Source: Frigoribacterium sp. PhB160
GTDB taxonomy: Bacteria; Actinomycetota; Actinomycetes; Actinomycetales; Microbacteriaceae
Length of the DNA stretch: 64,000 nucleotides
NCBI RefSeq assembly: GCF_003751785.1
Contig: NZ_RKIE01000003.1
Coordinates: 62,001 to 126,000, forward strand
Reading direction: 5' to 3'
Positions 16,838 to 25,381 of this stretch are shown here, piece after piece (the stretch's first letter is position 1; each line of letters begins with the position of its first letter). The notes under the pieces are model-generated. The model worked only from the letters and a program-made list of their open reading frames with translations. It did no database searches and had not been told where the DNA came from. A program made the position numbers and the translations under genes.

Positions 16838-17635
16838 ATGTCGATCTCCAGCACGGCCGAGAAGGCCGAACTCCTCCGCTCGCTGCACGTCCCCGGCGAC
16901 CCGCTCGTCGTGACGAACGTGTGGGACAGCATCACCGCCCGCGTCGTCGCCGGCGCCCCGGGGGTGAAGGCCCTCGCGACCGCCTCCCACTCGATCTCCG
17001 AGGCGCACGGCGTCGAGGACGGCGAGGGGCTCGACGTCGACCAGATGCTGGCCGCCGCCCGCCTGGTCATCCGCGCCGTCGACCTGCCCGTGTCGGTCGA
17101 CTTCGAGAAGGGCTACGCGACCGACGCGGCCGGCACGCTCGACAACGTCTGGCGCCTCATCGAGGAGGGCGCCGCCGGCCTCAACATCGAGGACAGCGTC
17201 GGCCGCTCGAAGGCCGAGCTCTACGACGTCGACACGCAGGTCTCGAAGATCGCCGCCGCCCGCCGGGCCGGCGACCGCGCCGGCGTCCCGATCGTCATCA
17301 ACGCCCGGGTCGACGCCCTCGCCGGCGACCCGTCGCTCTTCGACGACGCCGTCGCCCGCGCCAACGCCTACCTCGACGCCGGCGCCGACTGCGCCTTCGT
17401 GCTCGGCCTCGGCACGGACGAGCTCGTCGCCCGTGCCGTCGAGCAGATCCACGGCAAGGTCAGCGTCATCTCCGGCCCCGACTCGGTGCCGCTCGCCCGC
17501 CTGGCCGAGCTCGGCGTCTCGCGCGTCAGCTTCGGGCCGCGCACCCTGGGCCTGACGCTGTCGCACCTCCGCGACGCGGCCGAGCAGCTCACCGCCCGCG
17601 GCGACTACCCGGCCGAGCTCGGCTTCGCCTTCTGA
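16838..17635 (+). CDS. PEP mutase / isocitrate lyase superfamily protein
   Basis: 265 residues, TIM-barrel enzyme that makes or breaks C-C or C-P bonds next to a carboxylate. Family features: NVWDSITARVV near 25, SVDFEKGYA near 87, GLNIEDSVG near 112 and VINARVDAL near 148. The KKCGH motif of true isocitrate lyase is absent, as in the small uncharacterised carboxyphosphonoenolpyruvate-mutase-like branch. The ATG at 16838 has TTGGCT six bases upstream, the spacing of leaderless genes here although the second base is not A. The substrate cannot be deduced. A hairpin terminator follows. Confidence 0.85.
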   Translation: MSISSTAEKAELLRSLHVPGDPLVVTNVWDSITARVVAGAPGVKALATASHSISEAHGVEDGEGLDVDQMLAAARLVIRAVDLPVSVDFEKGYATDAAGTLDNVWRLIEEGAAGLNIEDSVGRSKAELYDVDTQVSKIAAARRAGDRAGVPIVINARVDALAGDPSLFDDAVARANAYLDAGADCAFVLGLGTDELVARAVEQIHGKVSVISGPDSVPLARLAELGVSRVSFGPRTLGLTLSHLRDAAEQLTARGDYPAELGFAF

Positions 17636-17644
17636 CGACCCGCC

Positions 17645-17692
17645 GACGACGAACGGCCCGCCCCTCCGTGCGGAGGTGCGGGCCGTCGTCGT
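17645..17692. terminator. Hairpin terminator between convergent genes
   Basis: Arms of about 22 bases around CGGCCCG...CGGGCCG with CTCCG/CGGAG at the tip pair with few bulges. It lies just after the PEP-mutase family stop and 30 bases before the stop of the yihY-like gene, so it can serve both strands. No T-tract, as usual in this genome. Confidence 0.75.
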
Positions 17693-17723
17693 CAGTCCCC
17701 CGGCCGGAGGCGCGGTGCAGCGC

Positions 17724-18890
17724 TCAGCGCGCCTCGCGCCCCGATCCCCGGTCGCGGTCGAGATCCTCCGAGGTGGCGTCGGGTGACGAGCCGTCGCGCC
17801 GCCCCTCGCCCCGGGCCTCCTCCTCGGACTCCTGCCGGGCGATGGAGGCCGCGGCGGCCTGACGCAGGCGCATCCCGTCGAGCTCGTCCTGCGCCTCCTG
17901 GGCCTTCTTCTTGTCGCTGGCCGCCGTGTCACGGGGCGGCAGCAGGATGTCCTTCTCCGCCCGCATGCCGGCCTGCAGCTCGCGGCCCCGCTCGATCTCG
18001 GCGTCGAACTCGGCGCCGAAGAGCAGTGCGTTGTTCGTGATCCAGAGCCACAGCAGGAAGACGATGACGGCGCCGAGCGAGCCGTACGTCTTGTTGTAGT
18101 TCGAGAAGTTCGCGACGTAGAAGCCGAAGCCGACGCTCGCGAGCAGCCAGATGCCGATGGCGAGCAACGAGCCGAGGCTCATCCAGCGGAACTTCGGCTG
18201 CTTGACGTTGGGCGAGAAGTAGAAGAGCACCGCGACGACGACCACGATGATGCCGAGCAGCACGGGCCACTTCACGATGCCCCAGACGAACACCGCGGTG
18301 GAGCCGAGGCCGATGACGTCGCCCACCGTCTGCGCGACGTCGCCGCTCAGCACGAGGATGAGGCCCGCGATCACGACGAGCACGACCGTGAAGGCCGTGA
18401 TCGCGAGGTTGACGGGACGGAGCTTCCAGACCGGGCGGCCCTCGTCGATCTCGTAGATGCGGTTCATCGCCCGGCCGAAGCCGCCGATGTAGCCGCTCGC
18501 CGACCAGAGCGCGCCGAGCACGCCGACCACGAACGCCACGCCCGCCGCCGGCGAGGCGACGAGCTCGGCGATCGGCTCCCGGAGGGCCGTGACGACGGAC
18601 CCGGCCCCGAGGCCCTCGAGGATGTCGAGCACCGCGCCGGTCGTCGAGCCCGCCTGGCCGAAGAGGCCGAGCAGCGACACCACGGCCAGCAGGCCCGGGA
18701 AGATCGCGAGCACCGCGTAGTAGGTCAGCGATGCCGCCAGGTCGGTGCACTGGTCGGCGCCGAACTCGCGGAGGGTCTTCTTGAACACGTAGCCCCACGA
18801 CCGCTTGTGCAGGTCGGTGGGGTTCTCGGGCTTGCCGTCGTCGTCGGGGGCCGGCGAGGCCGCCTCGCGCTCGGTGCTGCTCTGCGCCAT
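17724..18890 (-). CDS. YihY/BrkB family inner-membrane protein
   Basis: 388 residues. After a charged N-terminus, TLREFGADQCTDLAASLTYYAVLAIFPGLL is the BrkB entry motif, followed by about six membrane helices (to about 305). A long hydrophilic Arg/Glu/Lys-rich tail of about 85 residues then ends the protein. Once annotated ribonuclease BN, the family has no settled function. GAGAGAG lies about 10 bases before the ATG at 18890. It is a monocistronic gene on the minus strand beside an envelope-protein operon. Confidence 0.92.
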   Translation of the reverse strand: MAQSSTEREAASPAPDDDGKPENPTDLHKRSWGYVFKKTLREFGADQCTDLAASLTYYAVLAIFPGLLAVVSLLGLFGQAGSTTGAVLDILEGLGAGSVVTALREPIAELVASPAAGVAFVVGVLGALWSASGYIGGFGRAMNRIYEIDEGRPVWKLRPVNLAITAFTVVLVVIAGLILVLSGDVAQTVGDVIGLGSTAVFVWGIVKWPVLLGIIVVVVAVLFYFSPNVKQPKFRWMSLGSLLAIGIWLLASVGFGFYVANFSNYNKTYGSLGAVIVFLLWLWITNNALLFGAEFDAEIERGRELQAGMRAEKDILLPPRDTAASDKKKAQEAQDELDGMRLRQAAAASIARQESEEEARGEGRRDGSSPDATSEDLDRDRGSGREAR

Positions 18891-19011
18891 GGGATCCGGG
18901 TCTCTCTCGTTCGTCGGTGGTCAGCGACGGGGTGCTGCGGTGACCGTGGTCGGCGCGGTGGCTCGGCCCCGCGGTCGGCGCGGTGGCGCTGGGCGGGTGC
19001 TGTGCGTCAGG

Positions 19012-19311
19012 TCAGCGTCGGGCGGCCTTGACGATGCCGGCCACCAGGGCGGCGACGCCGACGGCGCCCGCGGCGGCCGCGGCCACCACCGGCTTCTTGT
19101 CGTCGGCCCAGCGCCGCTCGACGCTGGCCTTGAGGCGACGTGCGTGGGCCGGGACGCTGAGCTTGTCCTCGATCGCGTCGAGGGTCTCGGCGAACTCCTC
19201 GCGGGTCCGGGCCAGGTCGAGCTCGATCTCGGGGATGCTCGCGTCGGGGCGCAGCCCGGCCGACTCGGTGGGGTCGTCCGGGGCGTTCTCGTCAGGACCG
19301 CGGTTCGGCAT
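19012..19311 (-). CDS. DUF3618 domain protein
   Basis: 99 residues. The central segment IELDLARTREEFAETLDAIEDKL is the DUF3618 signature, and a C-terminal membrane span is followed by KAARR. The gene overlaps the end of the Holin-X gene by 20 bases and is the last of a three-gene operon. DUF3618 proteins are small actinobacterial membrane-associated proteins of unknown role, commonly found with Holin-X and YtxH proteins as here. Confidence 0.9.
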   Translation of the reverse strand: MPNRGPDENAPDDPTESAGLRPDASIPEIELDLARTREEFAETLDAIEDKLSVPAHARRLKASVERRWADDKKPVVAAAAAGAVGVAALVAGIVKAARR

Positions 19312-19726
19312 ACGCTCCCTGTCCCTTCAGGGCGGCGACGTCGGCCTTCACGCTGTCGACTGCATGCTGCGGCACGGGCGGGACGCCCTTCTTCAGCGCC
19401 TTGACGCCCAGCAGGGCGAGCACGCCGGTGACGACGAGCAGCACGCCCGCGACGATGAGGGCCGCGAGCCAGGGGGCGACGACGGTGGCGAGTCCGAGGA
19501 CGCCGGCCGTGATCAGCACGGCGAGCAGGAAGAACCCGAAGAGCGCGGCCCCGACGAGGAGGCCGATGCCGACGCCCGCGTCCTTGAGCTTGGTGACGAG
19601 CTCTTTCTTGGCGAGCGCGACCTCGCCGCGGATCATCCGCGACAGCAGGTCGGGCAGGCTGCCGAGCAGCTTGCCGAGCGAGCGCTTCGTGCTCTGCTCG
19701 GGGGCCTTCAGGTCAGAGTCAGCCAC
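19292..19726 (-). CDS. Holin-X family (holin superfamily III) membrane protein
   Basis: 144 residues. An amphipathic N-terminus (LGSLPDLLSRMIRGEVALAKKEL) precedes two adjacent membrane spans (about 50-75 and 82-108) and a cytoplasmic tail. It belongs to the Actinobacterial Holin-X family, which is chromosomal and not evidence of a prophage. Its start at 19726 overlaps the stop of the YtxH-like gene, so the two are coupled. Confidence 0.9.
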   Translation of the reverse strand: MADSDLKAPEQSTKRSLGKLLGSLPDLLSRMIRGEVALAKKELVTKLKDAGVGIGLLVGAALFGFFLLAVLITAGVLGLATVVAPWLAALIVAGVLLVVTGVLALLGVKALKKGVPPVPQHAVDSVKADVAALKGQGAYAEPRS

Positions 19727-20192
19727 CGACGTTCACCCCGGGGAGCGTGTCGGTGCCCTTCGACGAGCCCCCGGCCTTGCGGGCCGCCTTGTCGGCCCTG
19801 CCCTTGGCCTGGTCGGCGACGTCGTCAGCCTCGTCCCGGGCCTCGGCGGCCTTGTCCTTCGCGGTGTCGGCGACCTCGCCGGCCTTGGCCTTCGCCTCGT
19901 CGGCGACGTCGTCCGCCTTGTCGGCCAGGTCGCCGGCGGCGTCGCCGGCCTTGCCTGCGACCTGCTTGGCCTTCGCGGCGGCGTCGCTGGCGGCGCCGGA
20001 GAGCTTCTTGCCGACGACCGGCGCGTTCTCCTTGACGAAGTCCTCCGCCTGGTGCACGGACTTCTGGACGGTGGGGTTCTCCCACAGGTCCTCGGCTCGC
20101 GACTTGATCTTCACGTACGCACCACGACCCGCGCGGGCCCCCAGGACGTACCCGACTGCTGCTCCGGCGACGAAGAGGATCTTGCCCTTCAT
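19719..20192 (-). CDS. YtxH-like protein with long Ala/Lys/Asp repeat tail
   Basis: 157 residues, ATG at 20192 after AAGGAG. One N-terminal membrane span (ILFVAGAAVGYVLGARAG) matches YtxH/gas-vesicle-like stress proteins. Residues 65-140 are a heptad-like Ala/Lys/Asp repeat (AGEVADTAKDKAAEARDEAD type), probably a coiled coil like LEA or apolipoprotein-type helices. First gene of the YtxH / Holin-X / DUF3618 operon. A role in envelope or desiccation stress is a family-based guess. Confidence 0.88.
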   Translation of the reverse strand: MKGKILFVAGAAVGYVLGARAGRGAYVKIKSRAEDLWENPTVQKSVHQAEDFVKENAPVVGKKLSGAASDAAAKAKQVAGKAGDAAGDLADKADDVADEAKAKAGEVADTAKDKAAEARDEADDVADQAKGRADKAARKAGGSSKGTDTLPGVNVGG

Positions 20193-20395
20193 GAGTGCTC
20201 CTTGGCTCGGACCCGCGCGCGGCGCGGGTGCTCTGGTGTTGTCCGACCTCCCACGGTGGCACGGCAGGCCGGGCGGCGACCAGATTGGCGTGCCCACTGT
20301 CCCCTCGGGGAACGGAACGCCCCGGGGTGCCCCGTCCCTCGCCGCGGCGCCGCACCGGCCGCGGCACCGGCCACGGCCGAGTCCGTGCGCCGTCG

Positions 20396-21808
20396 TCAGC
20401 CCTGGCGGTCGAGGACCCGCGCCTCGCGGGTCGCCGCGACGGGCAGCCCGCGATCCGGCGCGAGCAGCCCCAGCGCCCGCCGGAGCGTCCACCCCTCGAG
20501 CCCCGCGCCCGCGAGGGCAGCCTCGACGAGCCGCACGGCGCACCAGCCGAAGAGCGCCACGACGATCGCGTTGCGCCCGGCCAGGACGAGCACGGCGAAC
20601 GGGTTCAGGTCGATCAGCGGTCGGTAGAGGATCGGGAAGACGAGCGTCGTGAGCCCCGCGGCCCAGCCGAGCATCACGGCCGGCACCCGGAACTCGGTCG
20701 GCCGGGTCGCGAGGCCGACGGCGACGATCGGGGCGATCCAGAGCATGTACTGGGGCGAGCCGACCTTGTTGAAGACGACGAAGGCGGTCGTCAGCGTGAG
20801 CGCGCCGAGCAGGACCAGTCCGTGCTCGTCGGCCGGCCGTCGACGGGCACCGGGCACCCCGAAGGCCGCGACGGCGAGCACGCCGACGAGCGCCAGGATG
20901 ACGCCCAGCATGAGCTCCGTGCTGCCGTTGATGGCCCAGGTGTCGCCGGGCCCCATCACCTCGCGGGTCGCGAGGGCGACGTTCTGGTAGACGCTCGCGC
21001 CCGGCACGCGCAGCATCGCCATCCACACCCACGGCGTCGACAGCGGCGCCTCGAGCTGCAGGCCCCGGCTCGACTGGGTGGTGACGAAGCCGTCGACCCG
21101 GGTCAGCCCCCCGCCGAGGGCGACGACCGACGCGACGACCACCGTGACGACGATGGCCGACCGCACGACGGTGGCCCGCTCCCGGGAGGCGACCATGACC
21201 GCGCCGACGACCGCGGCGGGCCAGACCTTGATCCAGGTCGCCGCGGCCAGCAGCAGGCCGGCCGCCCGCGGGTGCCGCCCGAGGAGCACGAGCGCCGTCA
21301 CCACCATCGGCGCGCTGAACCCCTCGAGGCGGAGGAAGGCCACCGGGCTGAGGAGGAAGAGCACGAGCAGCCACCACCAGGCCGCCGGGTTCTCGACCGT
21401 GCGACGACCCCGGTCGGTGAGCAGCCACAGCGAGACGGCGTTCAGGGCGGTCAGCATGACGAGCCACACCAGCTGGTAGAGCGACTCGCCCAGCACGTTC
21501 GGCAGGACGATCGGCAGCAGCGCCCCCGCGGGGTAGACCCAGCTGAAGTCGAGCACCGGCCACGACCCGGCGCTCAGCGCGTCGCTCGCCCAGGTCCGGT
21601 AGAGGGGCAGGTCGCCGCTCACGCCGCCCGCGAGCATCAGCGGCGTGAGCGCCAGGAAGACGGCGCCGTGCAGCAGGGCGAACGCCCGCCAGAGCGCCCG
21701 GGGGTGGCGCCGGGCGCGGTCCCACCGGACGCGGGCCCGCCAGGCGAGGTCGTTCAGCCCGCGGGCACGCCGCAGGGCTCCGGCGGTACGGGACGGGCGC
21801 ATGGTCAC
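20396..21808 (-). CDS. GT87-like (DUF2029) polytopic glycosyltransferase
   Basis: 470 residues with about 10-12 membrane spans. GGVSGDLPLYRTWAS near 63 and DFSWVYPAGALLP near 86 match the first-loop acidic motif of GT-C polyprenyl-phosphate-mannose dependent transferases. The GTG at 21808 is chosen because TACCGT lies six bases upstream, giving a leaderless start; an ATG two codons later is the alternative. Likely adds mannose or another hexose to an envelope glycolipid or polymer; acceptor unknown. It stands alone between the stress operon and crtEb. Confidence 0.8.
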   Translation of the reverse strand: MTMRPSRTAGALRRARGLNDLAWRARVRWDRARRHPRALWRAFALLHGAVFLALTPLMLAGGVSGDLPLYRTWASDALSAGSWPVLDFSWVYPAGALLPIVLPNVLGESLYQLVWLVMLTALNAVSLWLLTDRGRRTVENPAAWWWLLVLFLLSPVAFLRLEGFSAPMVVTALVLLGRHPRAAGLLLAAATWIKVWPAAVVGAVMVASRERATVVRSAIVVTVVVASVVALGGGLTRVDGFVTTQSSRGLQLEAPLSTPWVWMAMLRVPGASVYQNVALATREVMGPGDTWAINGSTELMLGVILALVGVLAVAAFGVPGARRRPADEHGLVLLGALTLTTAFVVFNKVGSPQYMLWIAPIVAVGLATRPTEFRVPAVMLGWAAGLTTLVFPILYRPLIDLNPFAVLVLAGRNAIVVALFGWCAVRLVEAALAGAGLEGWTLRRALGLLAPDRGLPVAATREARVLDRQG

Positions 21809-21814
21809 GTCGGC

Positions 21815-21820
21815 ACGGTA
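21815..21820 (-). promoter_or_regulatory. -10 box for the leaderless GT87-like gene
   Basis: TACCGT on the minus strand with six bases to the GTG at 21808; no ribosome site. Confidence 0.6.
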
Positions 21821-21919
21821 CGGGCACGAGCTTGCACGAGGGTGAACGGGCGGCGACTTCCGCCGAAGATCATCCGGCCGGCTGACCTCGGCCCCGTCGC
21901 CCGGACGAGGAGGCGCGGG

Positions 21920-22843
21920 TCAGCCGCGCAGGGACACCCACCAGATGAGCAGCATCGTCGTCAGGAACCCCGACACGAAGTTGAGGGTGAGGAAGCGCCT
22001 CCAGCCCTTGTTGACGCCCTCGGCGTCGGCGTCGGCGACGTTCCACCAGGGCGCGCAGCTGATGGCGTAGCCGACGGGGATGAGCGCCGCCAGCGGCCCT
22101 GGCCAGTCGGTGAAGGTCATGAGGACGCCCGCGAGCAGGTACGCCACGACCGAGAGCCGCACGGTCGACCGGGCGCCGATGACGGTGGCGGTCGAGGCGA
22201 TGCCGCCCTCGCGGTCGGCCAGCACGTCCTGCACGGCGCCGAACGCGTGGCTCGCCATGCCCCAGAGGAAGAACGCGCCGAGCAACGACCAGAGCGCCGG
22301 GGTGAAGTCGGCCCCCGCGAGCACGAGGCCGAAGACCGCGGGGCTCACGAAGTGGGTGCTCGACGTGACCGAGTCGACGAACGGCCGCTCCTTGAAGCGC
22401 AGCCGCGGCGCCGAGTAGGCGACGACGGCGAACATGCTCACCGCGAGCACGAGCGCGCTGAGCGGCCCGCCCACGGCCACGAGGAAGACGAGGAAGGGCA
22501 CGGTCGTCACGACCGACGCGACGAGCGTCGGGCGATGCATGCCGCGGTCGAGGAGGGCGCCCTCGACCCCGCCCTTCCGCGGGTTGCGGAGGTCGCTCTC
22601 GTAGTCGAAGACGTCGTTGATGCCGTACATCGCGAGGTTGTACGGCACGAGGAAGAAGACGAAGCCGACGATCGCGACGAGCCACGGCACGGTCGAGAAG
22701 TCGAACGAGCCGGCGGGCGCGGCCGCGCCGTCGCGCGGCGTCGAGGCCGCCGTCAGCACGTACGCCGCCGCGAAGGGGAACGCCGTGTTGATCCAGCTGA
22801 GGGGCCGGGACGACCAGAACAGGGCTCTCAGGGTCGCGGTCAC
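21920..22843 (-). CDS. crtEb: Lycopene elongase / UbiA-type prenyltransferase
   Basis: Adds dimethylallyl units to lycopene ends, giving C45/C50 carotenoids. 307 residues with eight to nine membrane helices. The Asp-rich site is NDVFDYESDLRNPRKG near 78-93, and the second conserved loop is VQDVLADREGGIASTAT near 205. GTG start at 22843 overlaps the crtYf stop. The bases just before the start are the dispersed word GGAGGCGCGG, which here also supplies the ribosome site. Last gene of the crtE-B-I-Ye-Yf-Eb operon, the same order as the decaprenoxanthin cluster of Corynebacterium. Confidence 0.93.
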   Translation of the reverse strand: MTATLRALFWSSRPLSWINTAFPFAAAYVLTAASTPRDGAAAPAGSFDFSTVPWLVAIVGFVFFLVPYNLAMYGINDVFDYESDLRNPRKGGVEGALLDRGMHRPTLVASVVTTVPFLVFLVAVGGPLSALVLAVSMFAVVAYSAPRLRFKERPFVDSVTSSTHFVSPAVFGLVLAGADFTPALWSLLGAFFLWGMASHAFGAVQDVLADREGGIASTATVIGARSTVRLSVVAYLLAGVLMTFTDWPGPLAALIPVGYAISCAPWWNVADADAEGVNKGWRRFLTLNFVSGFLTTMLLIWWVSLRG

Positions 22844-23286
22844 CGCGCCTCCTCGTCCCGGGTCGCTGCGGGCGCGGCGGCGGCCGACGCCGAGGCCTCG
22901 ACGCGGGCGCGGTCGCGCGGGTGGACGAGGGTGGGCTCGCGGGGCGCGCGCCGCCCGCCGAGCAGGCTCCAGACGCTCGGCAGCAGCACGAGGGCGGCGA
23001 CGGCGTAGGCGAAGTCCTCGAGGGGCGCGACGCCGATCTTCACGCCGCTGATGCGGGCCTCGTCGTAGCCGACGAGGCCGACGCCGATCATGACGTTGTC
23101 GAAGACGGCCGTCATCACGAGCAGCACGACGGTCGCCAGCGCCGCCGCGCGCACGCGCTCGACGAGCGGACGACCCGGTGAGGAGGCGCGTCCCGCCCGC
23201 CGACGCGACCAGGCCAGCAGCAGGGCCGCCCCGGCCGCCGCGGCCACGAGGACGAGGAAGACGGCGTTGATCGCCCAGTAGGTCAC
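22840..23286 (-). CDS. crtYf: Carotenoid cyclase subunit, CrtYf type
   Basis: Small membrane subunit of the heterodimeric C50 carotenoid cyclase, 148 residues, GTG start at 23286 overlapping crtYe. Three to four helices; VFDNVMIGVGLVGYDEARIS and APLEDFAYAV are the family motifs. The tail is Ala/Arg-rich. Whether the product has epsilon, beta or gamma rings cannot be told from sequence alone. Confidence 0.9.
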   Translation of the reverse strand: MTYWAINAVFLVLVAAAAGAALLLAWSRRRAGRASSPGRPLVERVRAAALATVVLLVMTAVFDNVMIGVGLVGYDEARISGVKIGVAPLEDFAYAVAALVLLPSVWSLLGGRRAPREPTLVHPRDRARVEASASAAAAPAATRDEEAR

Positions 23287-23657
23287 GAGGCACCGCCCCC
23301 GGAGCCCGCCCGGGCGCCGCCGGAGCGCGCCGAGCGGCGCTCGTCGACGAGCTCGAGGGCCAGCCGCGCGCCGGAGAGGAGGTTCATCGTCAGCCAGCAC
23401 AGCAGCGTGAGGAAGAACACCTCCTCGAGGGGCAGCTCGGGGGCGAGCTGGACGCCGGTCATGAAGGAGGTCTCACCGCGGAAGAAGATGCCGACGTCGA
23501 TGCCGACGACGTCCCAGACGAGGAAGAACACCACGCCCACGAGCAGCGTCACCGCCGCGCGCCAGCCGTCCCGCCAGAAGAACAGGGCGAAGCGCCGGTC
23601 GAGCAGGGCCATGCCGGTCAGGGCGACGCCGAGCGCGACGAGGTAGAGGACGCCCAT
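23283..23657 (-). CDS. crtYe: Carotenoid cyclase subunit, CrtYe type
   Basis: 124 residues, three helices, with WDVVGIDVGIFFRGE and PELPLEEVFFLTLLCW, the paired acidic motifs of the CrtYe/CrtYc half-cyclases. The ATG at 23657 overlaps the crtI stop by one base (TGATG). Works as a heterodimer with the next gene product on C50 flavuxanthin-like substrates in characterised relatives. Confidence 0.9.
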   Translation of the reverse strand: MGVLYLVALGVALTGMALLDRRFALFFWRDGWRAAVTLLVGVVFFLVWDVVGIDVGIFFRGETSFMTGVQLAPELPLEEVFFLTLLCWLTMNLLSGARLALELVDERRSARSGGARAGSGGGAS

Positions 23658-25381
23658 CAGGCGCCGCCGCCGCCGGTCTCGGCGCGTGCCGGCGCACCGG
23701 GCACGGTCGCGGGCTCGGGCAGCGGCTCGGTGCTCGTGTCGCCGCGCATGTTCTTGAGCAGCACCTCGGCGCTGATCAGGCACATGGGCAGCCCGATGCC
23801 GGGACGCGACGAGCCGCCGACGTAGAAGAGGTCGGCCACGTGCTCGGACGTGTTGCCCGCCCGGAACATGGCGCTCTGCTCGAGGGTGTGGGCCGGGCCG
23901 AGCATGCTGCCGCTCCACGCGTTGACGTCGTCGACGAAGTCGCGCGGCCCGCGGGTGCGGCGCAGCACGACGCGCGACGCCAGGTCGGGCACGCCGGCCC
24001 ACTCGGCGATCTGGTCGATGACGAGGTCGGCGAGGCGCTCGACCTGCGGGTCGCCGTCGCCGTCGACGTCGCCGCGGCCGATCGAGGGGTCGGCCGGCAG
24101 CGGCACGAGCACGAAGAGGTTCGTGTGGCCGTCGGGGGCCGTCGAGCGGTCGATCGTGCTCGGCTTGCAGACGTAGAGCGACGGCGGGTCGGGGATGCGC
24201 TTGACGTCGCCGAAGATGCGCTCGAAGTTCTCGTGCCAGTCGCGGGCGAAGAACAACGTGTGGTGCTCGAGCTCGGGCACCTCGCCCTCGATGCCGAGGT
24301 AGACGAGCAGGGCGCTCGGGCCCGGGTCGCGACCCGACCAGTACGCGGCGTCGTAGGTGCGCAGGGAGGTCGGCAGCAGCCGCGTCTCGGTGTGGTGCAG
24401 GTCGGCCGCGCTGACGACGACGTCGGCCTCGAGCGTGTGCCCGGCGCCGCTCGCGTCCGTCCACTCGACCCCGGTGGCCCGGGCGCGCGCGCCGCGGAGC
24501 GACGACGCCGAGCCGGCCGGGCCGTCCCCGCCGGCGGTCGTGACGATGCGCGTGACCGAGGCCTCCGTGACGATCTCGACCCCCGCCTCCTCCGCCACGG
24601 CGGCGATCCGCTCGATGACGGTCGTCAGCCCGCCCTGCGGGTAGAGCACGCCGTCGTCGAGGTCGAGCGTGCTCATCAGGTGGTACATGCTCGGGGTGCG
24701 GAACGGCGACGACCCCAGGAAGACCGCCGGGTAGTCGAGGATCTGCTTCAGCCGGGGCTCGGTCACCGTCTTCGAGGCGAACGTGTCGAGGTCTTGCAGC
24801 AGGAGCCGGGCGAGCTTCGGCAGGCGCACGACGACGTCGCCGCGCAGCAGCGGCGAGACGCTCTCGAAGCTCGTGTAGAGGAAGCGCTGCTTGGCCATCT
24901 CGTACGTGTCGCGGGCCGAGCGGAGGTACCGGCGCATCCGGTCGCCGCTGCCGGGCTCGACGCTCTCGAACAGCTCGACGTTGCGCTCGAGGCCGAGGGG
25001 CACGTCGATCGGCGCGTGGTCGGGGGTGGTGCCGTCGGCGTCGGGGCCGGGCTCGAAGTACACGCGGTAGCCCGGGTCGAGCGCCACGAGGTCGAGCTGC
25101 TCGTCGGCCGTCGTGCCCATCAGCCGGAAGAAGTGGTCGAACACCTCGGGCATGAGGTACCAGCTCGGGCCGAGGTCGAAGCGGAAGCCCTCGCTCGCCC
25201 AGCTGCCGGCGCGGCCGCCGACCTCGGGGTTCTTCTCGAGCACGGTGACCTCGTGGCCCTCGCGGGCGAGGAGCGCGGCCGACGCGAGGCCGGAGATGCC
25301 GCCGCCGACCACGACGACGCGTCGGCCGTGCCGCTCGACGGTCGTGGCGCCGGTGGTGCGCTTCAGCCAGGGGGTGCTCAT
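23657..25381 (-). CDS. crtI: Phytoene desaturase
   Basis: FAD enzyme converting phytoene to lycopene, 574 residues. The N-terminal dinucleotide fold VVVVGGGISGLASAALLA is near 22-39, then VLEKNPEVGGRAGS and FDLGPSWYLMP. The C-terminal GGSSRPGIGLPMCLISAEV is the CrtI signature. It starts at 25381 inside the crtB stop (overlap ATGA). A 20-residue Pro/Gly tail extends beyond the usual end. Confidence 0.96.
   Translation of the reverse strand: MSTPWLKRTTGATTVERHGRRVVVVGGGISGLASAALLAREGHEVTVLEKNPEVGGRAGSWASEGFRFDLGPSWYLMPEVFDHFFRLMGTTADEQLDLVALDPGYRVYFEPGPDADGTTPDHAPIDVPLGLERNVELFESVEPGSGDRMRRYLRSARDTYEMAKQRFLYTSFESVSPLLRGDVVVRLPKLARLLLQDLDTFASKTVTEPRLKQILDYPAVFLGSSPFRTPSMYHLMSTLDLDDGVLYPQGGLTTVIERIAAVAEEAGVEIVTEASVTRIVTTAGGDGPAGSASSLRGARARATGVEWTDASGAGHTLEADVVVSAADLHHTETRLLPTSLRTYDAAYWSGRDPGPSALLVYLGIEGEVPELEHHTLFFARDWHENFERIFGDVKRIPDPPSLYVCKPSTIDRSTAPDGHTNLFVLVPLPADPSIGRGDVDGDGDPQVERLADLVIDQIAEWAGVPDLASRVVLRRTRGPRDFVDDVNAWSGSMLGPAHTLEQSAMFRAGNTSEHVADLFYVGGSSRPGIGLPMCLISAEVLLKNMRGDTSTEPLPEPATVPGAPARAETGGGGA

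Noticed and set aside
16838-17635. Isocitrate lyase of the glyoxylate shunt, given nearby acsA
   Set aside because: Too short (265 residues) and without the KKCGH motif; it belongs to the small PEP-mutase-like branch.
19292-19726. Prophage remnant, because two genes are of holin-named families (also 32375-32782)
   Set aside because: Holin-X and superfamily IV proteins are ordinary chromosomal membrane proteins in actinobacteria, and no capsid, tail, integrase or lysin genes are nearby.
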